Assembly: GCF_025128095.1 (NCBI RefSeq)
Contig: NZ_JAHLYT010000070.1
Span: 1-64,000, forward strand
DNA: 64,000 bases
Origin: Synechococcus sp. CS-1328
Lineage (GTDB): Bacteria; Cyanobacteriota; Cyanobacteriia; PCC-6307; Cyanobiaceae
Reading direction: 5' to 3'
In this document: one piece after another, positions 35,791 through 44,535 of the stretch
Position numbering within the stretch: position 1 is the stretch's first letter
How the letters are laid out: each line of letters opens with the position of its first letter
Made by a program: the position numbers and the translations under genes
The notes under the pieces: model-generated
Seen by the model: the letters and a program-made list of their open reading frames with translations, nothing else
Database searches by the model: none
What the model was told of the DNA's origin: nothing

Positions 35791-35997
35791 ACCGGTCGCC
35801 ACCAGCCGCGCCACCACCTGCCGACTGCGTTGATCGTCCTGGCGGGCACGGCTCAGATCGACAGCGCTGATCCCGTAGCCGAGACGCCGGGCCGTACGAA
35901 TCAGATCGTCGGTGTTACGGCAGCGGCGCAGACGGGCCCGCATCCGCCCGTCGCTCTCGGCATCCACCACCAGGCGGTGAAGATTCTGCATGCTCAT
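35767..35997 (-). CDS. Nif11-like domain protein
   Basis: 76 residues. MSMQNLHRLVVDAESDGRMRARLRRCRNTDDLIRTARRLGYGISAVDLSR (given in pieces: QNLHRLVVDAESD, then DDLIRTARRLGYGISAVDL) follows the Nif11 pattern. A strong GGGAGG ribosome site precedes the ATG at 35997. Nif11 domains serve as leader peptides for ribosomal natural products, but no GG cleavage site or Cys/Ser/Thr-rich core follows, and no modifying enzyme is nearby. A stand-alone Nif11 protein of unknown role is therefore more likely. Confidence 0.7.
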   Translation of the reverse strand: MSMQNLHRLVVDAESDGRMRARLRRCRNTDDLIRTARRLGYGISAVDLSRARQDDQRSRQVVARLVATGSVGSHQA

Positions 35998-36221
35998 GAC
36001 AACCTCCCAGAAGGATTTCAAGCGGAGCGGATCTAACCCAGAAGCTCCGGATGACATCGACCCTATCGGCCTGATCACGCCAGTCCAGCGCCAGTTGTAT
36101 CCGGTCAGATCTCAGCGGCCGCCAGTCACGATTCAGTTGGCTTCACCATCATTCGCCGCACTCAGCAGGAGACTCGGAACCTCAGCGAGGCTGACTGTTT
36201 CCGAGTACACTTCCGAGCAGA

Positions 36222-37501
36222 ATGGATCTGCTCGACCTGCTCAAGCGCCTTGAGGGCAAAACACTGGAGTTCAAGCGTGACCTGTCGTCGCCGGATGGGG
36301 CGCTGAAAACGATTGTGGCCTTCGCCAACACAGCCGGCGGCACGTTGTTGATCGGCGTGGAGGATCGCAGCCGAAACGTGCGCGGCGTTGCCGATCCGCT
36401 GGATGAGGAGGAGCGTCTCGCGAGCCTGATCAGCGACCGGATCAGTCCACGGATCGTGCCGGAGAAGGGCCTGCCGCTGGCGTGTATGTGCGGGTGGGCT
36501 CCACCAACCGCCGCGCCGATGCCGAGCTGATCGATGAGCTGCGGCGTTTCTCCCGCGGCGAAGGTTTCGATGAGCAGCCCATGCCGGGACTCAGCTCGGA
36601 AGCGATTGACTTCCGAGCAGCTTCCGAGTCGTTCGCACCCATCCGAGCCCTCAGCCGCCGCGATCTGGAGACCCTGCGTCTCCTGAGCGACCACCAGGGA
36701 AAGAGCGTGCCGACCGTGGCCGGCATGATCCTCTTCGGCCACGACCGCGGGCGGCACTTTCCCGATGCCTGGATCCAGGCCGGACGCTTCGCCGGCAGCG
36801 ACAAGAGCCGCATCCTGGATCGGATCGAGATCCACTCCTTCCCCGTGCAGGCCGTGGAGGAAGCCATCGCCTTCGTGCAGAAGCATTCCTGGCATGGCGC
36901 CACCATCGGCGCGGTGCGCCGCACCGACCGCTGGAGTTTGCCGCCCGAGGCCGTGCGCGAGGCCCTGATCAATGCGGTGGTCCACACCGACTATTCCCAG
37001 CGGGGTGCACCGATCCGGCTGTCGATCTTCGATGATCGGCTGGAGATCGAGAACCCAGGCCTGCTGCCCTTTGGGCTCACAGTGGAAGACCTGCCGCATG
37101 GCGTGTCCAAGCTGCGCAACCGCGTGATCGGCCGCATCTTCCAGGAGCTGGTGCTGATCGAGCAATGGGGCAGCGGCATCCAGCGGATGACGGCCGTCTG
37201 CCGAGACGCCGGCCTGCCGCCACCGATTTTCGAGGAGATCGCCACCCGCTTTCGTGTCACCATTCCCACCGTCCCCGTGGGGCCAACGGTGGTCGACGCC
37301 ACTGAGCAGGCAATCCTCGCCAGCCTGAAGGAAGGCAAGGGGTTGGCCACCCGTGAGATTGCTGCCATCATCGGCCTGTCGGCCCGGGCCACGCGCACGC
37401 GGCTGTCCCGTCTGATCGATCGTGGACTGGTGCGCGAGATCGGCACCAGCGCCAAGGATCCGCAGCGAAAATACTTCCTGGCCGAGGGTGGCTCCCCATG
37501 A
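36222..37501 (+). pseudogene. AlbA_2/AAA_4 ATP-binding transcriptional regulator-type gene, frameshifted
   Basis: Two frames together make one protein. Frame one (36222-36530) has KTLEFKRDLSS and TAGGTLLIGVEDRSR, the AlbA_2 (AAA_4) domain. After RISPRIVPEKG the family sequence breaks off. Frame two (from 36482) resumes with VYVRVGSTNRRADAELI and continues through the HATPase-like block (EALINAVVHTDYSQRGAPIRLSIFDDRLEI) to a C-terminal winged helix (ATREIAAIIGLSARATRTRLSRL). The junction at about 36465-36485 seems to have lost roughly 20 codons and changed frame. Such genes accompany type I restriction-modification loci, and a broken hsdM follows directly. Confidence 0.75.
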
Positions 37502-37511
37502 ACCTGGCACC

Positions 37512-38101
37512 CGAATGGTGATCACCAATCCACCCTTCGGCAAGAAGTCGTCGATCACGATCGTGAACGACGAGGGCGAAAAACTATCCGCCGCAACATG
37601 CTCAAGGAGTGTGAGGTCCACTCCCTGCTGCGCCTGCCCACCGGCATCGTCTACGCCCAGGGCGTGAAGGCCAACGTGCTGTTCTTCGATCGCCGGCCCG
37701 GCGCGGAAGCCCCGTGGACGAAGACGCTCTGGGTGTATGACCTCCGCACCAACAAGCATTTCACCCTCAAGACCCAGCGCATGACCCGCGCCGATCTCGA
37801 TGCGTTCGTGGCCTGCTACCGACCCGGCGACCGCCACAACCGTGAAGCCACCTGGAGTGAAGCCAATCCCGAGGGCCGCTGGCGTTCCTTCAGCGACGAG
37901 GAGATTCTCGCCCGCGACAAGGTGAGCCTCGATCTCTTCTGGCTCCGCGACAAGAGCCTCGAAGATTCCGCCAATCTGCGGGAGCCGCACCTGCTCGCCG
38001 AGGAGATCGCCGACGACCTGCGCTCGGCCTTGGCTCAGATCGAAGATGTGCTTGGCGATCTGGAGCAGCGGGTGGAGGCCGGCGAGCTGGAGGAGGCGTA
38101 G
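37512..38101 (+). pseudogene. type I restriction-modification methyltransferase HsdM, truncated remnant
   Basis: A first piece (37512-37583) reads ITNPPFGKKSSITIVNDEGE, the NPPF adenine-methyltransferase motif and its flank. A second piece in another frame from about 37583 reads IRRNMLKECEVHSLLRLPTG, then YAQGVKANVLFFDRRPG, WTKTLWVYDLRTNKHFTLKT and a C-terminal coiled region. The SAM-binding N-terminus and about 60 residues after NPPF are missing. The open part from 37598 could still make 167 residues, but not an active enzyme. No hsdS or hsdR is adjacent. Confidence 0.8.
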
Positions 38102-38217
38102 ACGGCGATTCGGAGCTCAACATCCAGATTCAAACAACGGCAGCAAGGGTTGCTGATCTCACCAGAGGTGAGATGCCCGCTTCTGATCTGCAGCGTTGGA
38201 TCTTCAGCGTTGGATTC

Positions 38218-39549
38218 TCAGCCGGTCTGCACCCAGGGCAGATCGCTCAGACGCGTGGTGGCGGCACGGGAGAGCCGGGAACGGCGCATCATCCAGGCGG
38301 GCCGCAGACCACAGGCCGCCCACTGCACCGTGCCACGGCCGTAGCGGCGGTTCAGGGCATCGATCGTGGCCAGCAGGGCCTCACGGCGCTGCTGCTTCTC
38401 CAGCGGCAAAGGTGCCAGCAGATGGTGCTGCAGCTGTTCGAGGGGCTGGAGCTGCTGCAGCAGCACACCGGCCTTCTGCAACGGCTTGTGGGGCCGGAAC
38501 AGACGCTCGGCCAGGGGAAGGGCGGCGGCCAGCAGCACGGCGGTGTCGTTGCTGGCCAGGGGAAGCTGCACCGTGGCGGCATTGCTGTAGAAGCGGCTGC
38601 CATCGAAGGGGCTGCTGCGCACGAACACGGTGATCGCCCCGGCCCGCTGGCGCTGGCGCCGCAGCTTCTCGGCGGCGCGGCTGAGATAGGTGGCGATCGC
38701 CTCGCGCAGATCCGTCAGCGTGGTGACGGGCTGGCTGAAGCTGCGGCTGACGCAGGTTTCCTGCTTGGCCGGCGGCAGGCTCACCAGGGGCAGGCAGCTC
38801 CGGCCGCGCAGTTCCTCCTGCAGCCGCAGACCCACCACACCGCATCTGCGGCGCAGCTCACCGCTGGCCAGATCGCGCAGCTGGCGGGCATCGGCGACGC
38901 CGCGCAGGCGGCACCAGCGCGCCAGCTGGCGACCGATGCCCCAGACGTCCTCGATGGCGACGGCCTCCAGCCAGGGGTCAGGATCCGCCACCGCCCCCAG
39001 ATCGAACACCCCACCGTGGTGGGGATCGCCCTTGGCCAGGCGGTTGGCGAGCTTGGCCAGCACCTTGGTGGGCGCGATGCCCACCGCCACCGGCAGACCC
39101 AGATGGCGCTGCACCTGAGCCCGCAGCCGCAGCCCCCAGCTCGTGAGATCACCGCCGCGCATGGCATCACCGCCATGCCTGAGATCAGCGCCGCTGGGAT
39201 CGCTGGCCGCGGGCCGATGCAGGCGACCAAAGGCCTCGTCGATCGAATAGACCTCCAGCTCCTCCACCCAGGGCTCGATCGTGGCCATCAGCCGCTGGCT
39301 CATGTCGGCGTAGAGGGCGTAATTGGAGCTGCGCACGATCACCCCCAGCCGCTCCAGCTCACGACGCACCTGGAAATAGGGCTGGCCCATGGGAATGCCC
39401 AGGCGCCGCGCTGCGGCACTGCGGGCCACGATGCAGCCGTCGTTGTTGGAGAGCACCACCAGCGGCCGGCCGGCCACGGCGGGATCGAGGGCCGCCTCGC
39501 AAGAGGCGTAGAAATTGTTGGCGTCGATCAGCACCGTGGCCAGGGCCAT
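38218..39549 (-). CDS. umuC: DNA polymerase V catalytic subunit UmuC (Y family)
   Basis: 443 residues, full length. This error-prone polymerase copies past DNA lesions with UmuD'. The N-terminal palm shows TVLIDANNFYASCEAALDP, VVLSNNDGCIVARS, SIDEAFGRL (the catalytic Asp-Glu), and VGIAPTKVLAKLANRLAK. HhH and little-finger segments follow (VWGIGRQLARWCRLRGV, SRSFSQPVTTL), ending with the UmuC C-terminal region (QWAACGLRPAWMMRRSRLS). An insert of ~25 residues after SIDEAFGRL is rich in Ser/Gly. It follows umuD with a 10-base gap and is presumably SOS-regulated. Confidence 0.95.
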   Translation of the reverse strand: MALATVLIDANNFYASCEAALDPAVAGRPLVVLSNNDGCIVARSAAARRLGIPMGQPYFQVRRELERLGVIVRSSNYALYADMSQRLMATIEPWVEELEVYSIDEAFGRLHRPAASDPSGADLRHGGDAMRGGDLTSWGLRLRAQVQRHLGLPVAVGIAPTKVLAKLANRLAKGDPHHGGVFDLGAVADPDPWLEAVAIEDVWGIGRQLARWCRLRGVADARQLRDLASGELRRRCGVVGLRLQEELRGRSCLPLVSLPPAKQETCVSRSFSQPVTTLTDLREAIATYLSRAAEKLRRQRQRAGAITVFVRSSPFDGSRFYSNAATVQLPLASNDTAVLLAAALPLAERLFRPHKPLQKAGVLLQQLQPLEQLQHHLLAPLPLEKQQRREALLATIDALNRRYGRGTVQWAACGLRPAWMMRRSRLSRAATTRLSDLPWVQTG

Positions 39550-39559
39550 GGACGCAGGC

Positions 39560-40114
39560 TCAGAGCGGGTGGATCACGTGAATGGCCACGCCCCAGAGAC
39601 GGTCATCGTCCGCCGCTCCCAGCTCCAGCAACGGATAGGCCGGATGGGCCGCCTCCAGCAGCCAGCGTCCCTGCTGGCACACCAGGCGCTTGAGAGTGAA
39701 AGCCCCCTCCAGCACCGCCACCACGATCCGCCCGGGGCGCGGCTCCAGGCTGCGATCCACGATCAGCAGATCGCCGTGGTGAATGCCGGCCCCGATCATC
39801 GAATCACCACTGACCCGCAGGAAAAAGGTGCTGCTGGGATGGCGGATCAGCACCTCATTGAGATCGATGGCCGCCTCCATGTAGTCGTCCGCGGGGCTGG
39901 GGAAGCCAGCCGCCACCGCCTCGGCCGCGAGGGGCAGGGCCATCGGCGGGCACTGCGGCTCCAGCCGCCAGGGCCCGGCAACGGCCGGCTCCGGCGACAC
40001 GGTCGGCGGAGCGAGTGGCGGCGCGGTCGGCAGCACGGTCAGCGGCGCGGGCAAAGAGGAACTGGGACGGGATCCGGACACGGCAACCAGCCGAACCCGC
40101 CCACAGTAGTTCAT
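39560..40114 (-). CDS. umuD: UmuD, self-cleaving polymerase V accessory protein
   Basis: 184 residues if started at 40114. The self-cleavage site is Ala-Gly in AVAAGFPSPADDYME. The catalytic serine is in LRVSGDSMIGAGIHHGD, and the lysine is in FTLKRLV. These define the S24 LexA/UmuD fold, in which RecA-stimulated cleavage yields active UmuD'. The ~68 residues before the cleavage site are Pro/Ala-rich and longer than usual. An ATG at 39943 (MALPLAAEAVAAGF) would give a typical 127-residue UmuD. A LexA-box-like sequence overlaps the first ATG, which favours the shorter form. Confidence 0.9.
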   Translation of the reverse strand: MNYCGRVRLVAVSGSRPSSSLPAPLTVLPTAPPLAPPTVSPEPAVAGPWRLEPQCPPMALPLAAEAVAAGFPSPADDYMEAAIDLNEVLIRHPSSTFFLRVSGDSMIGAGIHHGDLLIVDRSLEPRPGRIVVAVLEGAFTLKRLVCQQGRWLLEAAHPAYPLLELGAADDDRLWGVAIHVIHPL

Positions 40115-40121
40115 CCGTACC
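40108..40121 (-). promoter_or_regulatory. candidate LexA (SOS) box of umuDC
   Basis: On the minus strand GGTACGGATGAACT fits the cyanobacterial LexA consensus RGTACNNNDGTWCB with one mismatch. It lies between the DUF429 stop and umuD and overlaps the upstream candidate start codon of umuD. Position and operon content support SOS control. Confidence 0.55.
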
Positions 40122-40126
40122 AGATT

Positions 40127-40819
40127 TCAGGCCAGGATCTGCATCGGCAGGCCCGTGCCGTCGAGGTCGCCGCCGAGGCGCAGGGCGGTGCCGGCCTCGA
40201 TGCGCGCGGCGCTCCATAAAGCGGCAAGCGCGTCGAGAATGTCGTCATCAGCCACCTGGCGGCGCAGGAAACGGGCGCGGATCGCGGCCGCCGCCCCTGG
40301 GAAGATCCGCTCCACCAGGGCCAGGCGATCGGCGGCGCCGGCGGCGCTCTTCTTGGGGTGCGGCATCGGCACACCACCGTTCCACTCGCGGAAACAGAGC
40401 TCCGGGTGCACCTCCACCAGACAGCGGGCCTGGCCTGGATCGCGCTGCAACCAGGCGTCCACCTGGCGCACCTTGGCGAGGATGTGGAACGCCTGCTTGC
40501 TGAGCTTCAGACCCTGGGCCGCCTGGGACAACGCACAGGCCTCCGGGTAGCTGGTGGCGGCCAGCACGCCGCGCAGGGGCGCCGAAAAGACACTGCTGCG
40601 GCGGGGGCCCAGCAAGCGGCGGGCGTCGCGATCGCAGCGGCGGGGCCCGGCCTCGGGCAGACCGATGGGGATGTCGATGGCGGTGAGGTGCCAGCCCGGC
40701 CCATCCAGCAATTCAAGGACGGAGGGGAACAGCCGGGCGGTGACGGGTTCCCCCGGCGCCTCGCAGGACACCGCCAGCCAGCCGGCCCGGCAGCCATCCA
40801 CCCCGCGCAAGCCCTGCAT
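40127..40819 (-). CDS. DUF429 family protein
   Basis: 230 residues. The start MQGLRGVDGCRAGWLAV with the acidic residue of an RNase H-like fold, LTAIDIPIGLPE, RRCDRDARRLLG, SSVFSAPLRGVL, and VEVHPELCFREWNG are the DUF429 signature blocks. The fold resembles RNase H, and a nuclease role has been suggested but not shown. Start 40819 is chosen by family alignment; the frame is open to 40933. It ends 13 bases before umuD. Confidence 0.85.
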   Translation of the reverse strand: MQGLRGVDGCRAGWLAVSCEAPGEPVTARLFPSVLELLDGPGWHLTAIDIPIGLPEAGPRRCDRDARRLLGPRRSSVFSAPLRGVLAATSYPEACALSQAAQGLKLSKQAFHILAKVRQVDAWLQRDPGQARCLVEVHPELCFREWNGGVPMPHPKKSAAGAADRLALVERIFPGAAAAIRARFLRRQVADDDILDALAALWSAARIEAGTALRLGGDLDGTGLPMQILA

Positions 40820-40868
40820 GCCGCTCCGTCCGTGCAGGCCAGAGATCCTGGCGCGCGGGCGATGGCCC

Positions 40869-41420
40869 TCACGACCCTGGGGAGATCGATTCCAGCCGCC
40901 GCACGCTGCGGCGCAACACCTCCACCAGCTCACCGCGCATCAGCAACCCCGTCCCGCCCCACACCAACCGCAGGGCAAGATCGAGCGGACCGGCGCCGAG
41001 GTCGCGCAGCGGCGTGAAGCCAAGCCGCTCGAAATAGCGCACCAAGCGGCGGTGCTGACGCGGATCGTCGCGGATGGCGAGCAGGCGCGCCTGGCGGCAG
41101 GACGTGCACTCCAGGGCCCAGGCACAGGTGGCGGCCCAGATCAAGGGGCCCACCGCGGCGGTGTCCTGTCCCTGGACCCGCATGGTGTCGAGCTGCAGGC
41201 CCGCGGTCGTGGGGAGCGCCCAGCCCTTGAGCTCCCCCAGCAGCAGGGGAGGCTGCTGCGGTCGGGGCCGGGCCACCACCACCCGCAGGCCCCGGATCCC
41301 CAGACGGTCAGACACCTGCAGGCGCAGGAGCAGGCCGCAGGAGGCGGCCCGGCGTTCCAGATCCGCCAGGGAGAGCAGCGCTGGCGGGGCCGGCAGCGCT
41401 GACGGGGAGGCAGGGGCCAT
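40869..41420 (-). CDS. GNAT-like N-acetyltransferase, divergent
   Basis: 183 residues. The C-terminal half carries ARLLAIRDDPRQHRRLVRYFERLGFTPLRDLG (continuous in the frame), which looks like GNAT motif B (a YFERLGF helix near the acetyl-CoA site). The preceding VGPLIWAATCAWALECTSCRQA could be the motif A helix, with an atypical pyrophosphate loop. The N-terminal part is unique. I recall similar proteins only from picocyanobacteria. The acceptor substrate is unknown. It lies upstream of the DUF429 gene on the same strand. Confidence 0.55.
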   Translation of the reverse strand: MAPASPSALPAPPALLSLADLERRAASCGLLLRLQVSDRLGIRGLRVVVARPRPQQPPLLLGELKGWALPTTAGLQLDTMRVQGQDTAAVGPLIWAATCAWALECTSCRQARLLAIRDDPRQHRRLVRYFERLGFTPLRDLGAGPLDLALRLVWGGTGLLMRGELVEVLRRSVRRLESISPGS

Positions 41421-41471
41421 CGCACAGGCAGCCAGACCAGGCCATCCTGACGGCGGACCGCCGCGCGGGTG

Positions 41472-42872
41472 TCAGACCAGCCGGGAACCGCTGGCCCGCC
41501 GGCGCTGCTCCGGATCGAACACCGCGGCGATCGAGCGGATCAGCCAGCGGCCCTGGGGCGTGACCTCCACCAGGCCCTGATCGCCCTGGCGCTGCAGCCG
41601 CACCAGGCCATCCGCGGCCAGGGCCTGAAGGTCGTGCCACTCCTGCCCAAAACCCTCCACGGGCACCGCAACCCGGAAGCGGCACATCACCTCCTGAATC
41701 AGCCGGCGCCGTTCCAGCACCGCCGGATCGCGCACCACCAGCCCCCGTTCCACCGGTAGACGACCGGCCTCGAGCGCGGCGTAGTAAGCGCGCAGATCGC
41801 GGAGATTCTGGCTGAACAGATGGGGGAACTGGCTGATCGCCGTGGGGCCCACCCCCAGCAGATCGAGCTCACCACCGGTGGTGTAGCCCTGGAAGTTGCG
41901 GTGCAGCCGGCCCTCGCGGGCCGCGACCGCCAGGCTGTCGCCCGCCAGGGCGTAGTGATCCATGCCGATGGCGTCGTAGCCGGCGGCGGCCAGCAACTGG
42001 CTGGCGGCCTCGAGCATGGCCAGCCGCTGGTGCTGGCTGGGCAGGTCCTCGGCCGCGATCTTGCGCTGCAGGGGCAGTTGCTGCGGCAGATAGGCGAAGG
42101 AGAACAGGGAGATCCGATCGGGCCGCAGCTCCCGCACCAGCTCCAGGGTGGTGCGGAAGCGCTCCGGTGTCTGCAGCGGCAGGCCGCAGATCAGATCCAC
42201 GTTGACGCTCTCGAACGACGCCTCCCGCATCCAGGCCATCGCCCGGCGGAGCTGCTCGACGGGCACCACCCGATTGACCGCCTTCTGCACCTCAGGATCG
42301 GCATCCTGGATGCCGAAGCTGATGCGATTGAAGCCGAGCCGGCGCAGGCCGAGCAGCTCGTCACGGCTGAGGAACTCGGGATTCACCTCGATCGAGGCCT
42401 CCAGATCGGTGGCGAGATCGAAGTGCTGATCCAGCAGCTCCCACAGCTGCCCCTGTTCCGCCGGCGTGAGGTAGTTGGGGGTGCCGCCGCCCCAGTGCAG
42501 CTGCTCCACCCGCCGCCGCTGGCCCGCGGCGGCCCCGATCAGCTGCAGCTCCCGCTCCAGCGCCTGCAGGTAGGGGGCCACCACCCGGGAGCCGGCCTGG
42601 GTGGTGACCCGGTTGCAACCGCAATACCAGCAGGCATGGCGGCAGAAGGGCACATGGACGTACAGCGACAGGGGCTCAGCGGCGGGCCTGGCCAGCTGGG
42701 CCGCCAGATCGGCGGCGCCCACCGCCTCCGAGAAGGCGGCGGCGGTGGGGTAGCTGGTGTAACGCGGCACCGGCTTGTCGTACTTGAGCAGCAGCGCGAT
42801 CGGTGTGGAAACCGAGGGCATGACGGCCCCGGGCGTGGCGGCAGAAACGGAACGGGACGGCGCGACGGTCAT
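41472..42872 (-). CDS. hemN: oxygen-independent coproporphyrinogen III oxidase HemN
   Basis: 466 residues from the ATG at 42872 (alternatives: TTG 42920, ATG 42821). HemN is the radical-SAM enzyme that makes protoporphyrinogen IX without oxygen. The N-terminus YDKPVPRYTSYPTA is typical of true HemN. The iron-sulfur motif is CRHACWYCGC (CxxxCxxC plus the extra cysteine). LHWGGGTPNYLT binds SAM, and EVNPEFLSRDEL, FNRISFGIQD and GLPLQTPERF follow. The C-terminal HemN domain is present, arguing against the HemW paralogue. It lies directly downstream of a heme oxygenase gene, as in the micro-oxic cluster of other cyanobacteria. Confidence 0.93.
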   Translation of the reverse strand: MTVAPSRSVSAATPGAVMPSVSTPIALLLKYDKPVPRYTSYPTAAAFSEAVGAADLAAQLARPAAEPLSLYVHVPFCRHACWYCGCNRVTTQAGSRVVAPYLQALERELQLIGAAAGQRRRVEQLHWGGGTPNYLTPAEQGQLWELLDQHFDLATDLEASIEVNPEFLSRDELLGLRRLGFNRISFGIQDADPEVQKAVNRVVPVEQLRRAMAWMREASFESVNVDLICGLPLQTPERFRTTLELVRELRPDRISLFSFAYLPQQLPLQRKIAAEDLPSQHQRLAMLEAASQLLAAAGYDAIGMDHYALAGDSLAVAAREGRLHRNFQGYTTGGELDLLGVGPTAISQFPHLFSQNLRDLRAYYAALEAGRLPVERGLVVRDPAVLERRRLIQEVMCRFRVAVPVEGFGQEWHDLQALAADGLVRLQRQGDQGLVEVTPQGRWLIRSIAAVFDPEQRRRASGSRLV

Positions 42873-42943
42873 CAGATCGGGGGCTAGGGGGGCGAAGGGC
42901 GCGGCGAGAGTGGATGGCAAACGGCTGGACGGCGGCGCTCCGC

Positions 42944-43633
42944 TCAGGCCAGCTCGCCCAGTTCGGCCAGCAGGCGCTGGGTGGCGAGGAAGGCGTCCTC
43001 CGCTTCCTGCAGCAGCTCCTGCTCCTGGGACTCGCTGAGCCGCAGCTGCTCGAAGCCATCGTGGAGACCCTGCTTGAGCTCACTCAGCGGCCGGTCAAAT
43101 TGCCAGAACTCCACGGCGGGCAGGCCGTGGCGGCGCAGGATGGCGTTGGCCTGCTCACTGAGCTGCTGCCCGCCGGAGAGATCGCCGCCGTAGCGCACAT
43201 ACACATGGGCGAGGAAGCGGTGAGGTGCGGTCTCGGCGAGAGTTGAAAGCTGCTCAAGCCAGGCGCTGGCGGCGACAGACGGTGGCGTGGCGGGAACGGC
43301 CGCGGCCTCCAGCTGGGCCAGGTCATGGCCGAGAGCGGCGCTGCGAGCCAGATCAGCCCAGGGCAGTGTGGCTCCGAAAGCCTCAGCCAGGGCCGGTCCC
43401 CGCCGCTCGATCAGGGCGTAGGCGGGTGCCAGGGCCCGCAGCAGGGCGGCCAGCTGCAGCGGACTGGCTTCTCCGGCCAGCAGCGAGCGGGAGAAGGCCA
43501 TGCCTTCCGCTTTGTGGTGCGCGGCGCCGATGCGGCCATGCAACCGCCGGACGCGTGGCCCGAAGCCGTTGCGCATCACGGCATCAGCAGGCCGGGCATG
43601 GTCCGAGATGGACCCGGGGATGGCAGCAGTCAT
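42944..43633 (-). CDS. heme oxygenase (likely HO2-type, micro-oxic)
   Basis: 229 residues from ATG 43633 (TTG at 43669 lies inside an operator-like palindrome). Heme oxygenase opens heme to biliverdin, precursor of phycobilins. The proximal histidine is in GAAHHKAEGMAFSRSLLAG. The distal helix is VRYGGDLSGGQQLSEQA, and EFWQF leads to the end block. The gene is followed 71 bases later by hemN. In Synechocystis the second heme oxygenase gene is clustered with hemN and an AcsF paralogue for low-oxygen growth, so HO2 is the likelier identity. HO1 versus HO2 cannot be settled from sequence alone. Confidence 0.88.
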   Translation of the reverse strand: MTAAIPGSISDHARPADAVMRNGFGPRVRRLHGRIGAAHHKAEGMAFSRSLLAGEASPLQLAALLRALAPAYALIERRGPALAEAFGATLPWADLARSAALGHDLAQLEAAAVPATPPSVAASAWLEQLSTLAETAPHRFLAHVYVRYGGDLSGGQQLSEQANAILRRHGLPAVEFWQFDRPLSELKQGLHDGFEQLRLSESQEQELLQEAEDAFLATQRLLAELGELA

Positions 43634-43661
43634 GGGCGGACACGCCGGAAGCGGCAAAGCA

Positions 43662-43707
43662 ACAGTCAAACTGTATAGCGCTACTGTTGTTATGCAGAAA
43701 GACTGTT
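43662..43707 (-). promoter_or_regulatory. repeated ACTGT(T) operator-like motif upstream of heme oxygenase
   Basis: Bases 43662-43674 form the perfect palindrome ACAGT-caa-ACTGT. Two more ACTGTT copies start at 43683 and 43702. On the minus strand a TATACA hexamer lies within this stretch. The cluster is 29-75 bases upstream of the ATG and looks like a regulator-binding region for the ho-hemN transcript. Confidence 0.45.
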
Positions 43708-43731
43708 ACATGGCTTCCGGGGGCTCCGGCC

Positions 43732-44397
43732 TCACTCGCCCCACATCCGCAGCAGGTTGGTGTAGCTGCGGCAGAGCAGATCGAAGATCTCCCCCTTGCC
43801 CTGCTGTTGAAACAGAGCCCGCCGCGCCGCATCCAGCTCGAACAGCAGTTCCCGCTGTTCGCTGCTGCGGATGCGGCTCTGGATCCAGCCCACCGCCACC
43901 AGACGCTCACCGGCGGTGACCGGCTCGACCCGATGCAGCAGGGTGCTGGGATACACGATCGCCTGGCCTGAGCCGAGACGCACGCGCTCCTCCCGATCAG
44001 GCGACTCCAGCACCAGATCACCACCCTCGTAGGTCGCTGGATCGGTGAGGGCCACCGTGAAGGACAGGTCGGAGCGACCACCGGCCATGAAGGCGTTATC
44101 GACATGGCGCCCATAACCCTCGCCCGGGCCGGTGAGGCTGAACAGCACCCCGTGGACCTGCAGCGGCAGGGCCGCCGAACGCACCAGCGGATGGGCCAGC
44201 AGGGCCTCCCGCACCTGAGCCTCCAGCTGGTGATGCAGGTCGGAGCTCCGCTCCAGCTGCCGGTTGCGTTTCACCCCGCGGGCGTGCCAACCGGCGGTCT
44301 CGGCACCGGGCCGCCAGGGAGCGTCGTCCGCCCGCAGCGCCTCAGCCAGGGCGCTGGTCGCCTCGGGGCTGAACAGGGGCTCGACAACGAAGCGCAT
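43732..44397 (-). CDS. Fe(II)/2-oxoglutarate-dependent PKHD-type hydroxylase
   Basis: 221 residues, the usual length for the YbiX/PiuC group. Iron ligands are visible: His and Asp in YGRHVDNAFM, and the distal His in STLLHRVEPVTAGERLVAVGWIQSRIR, with the 2-oxoglutarate-binding arginine in the same block. GVLFSLTGPGEGYG and YEGGDLVLE are further family features. In other bacteria such genes sit in iron-uptake clusters; none is seen here. Substrate unknown. Confidence 0.9.
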   Translation of the reverse strand: MRFVVEPLFSPEATSALAEALRADDAPWRPGAETAGWHARGVKRNRQLERSSDLHHQLEAQVREALLAHPLVRSAALPLQVHGVLFSLTGPGEGYGRHVDNAFMAGGRSDLSFTVALTDPATYEGGDLVLESPDREERVRLGSGQAIVYPSTLLHRVEPVTAGERLVAVGWIQSRIRSSEQRELLFELDAARRALFQQQGKGEIFDLLCRSYTNLLRMWGE

Positions 44398-44535
44398 GAA
44401 CGGAGGAAATCGTGGGTCCCACCATGCTTTGCCGTTGGATCACGCCGCACCGTGCTTTTGATAACGGCCTGCTGAACAAAGCAGCCACCACTGGGCGCGC
44501 AGGCCTCAAGAATGGTGGCCAGCCGCACCACCTCC

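Noticed and set aside
41820-42887. 355-codon plus-strand frame antisense to hemN
   Set aside because: Composition shadow; hemN motifs on the other strand are complete.
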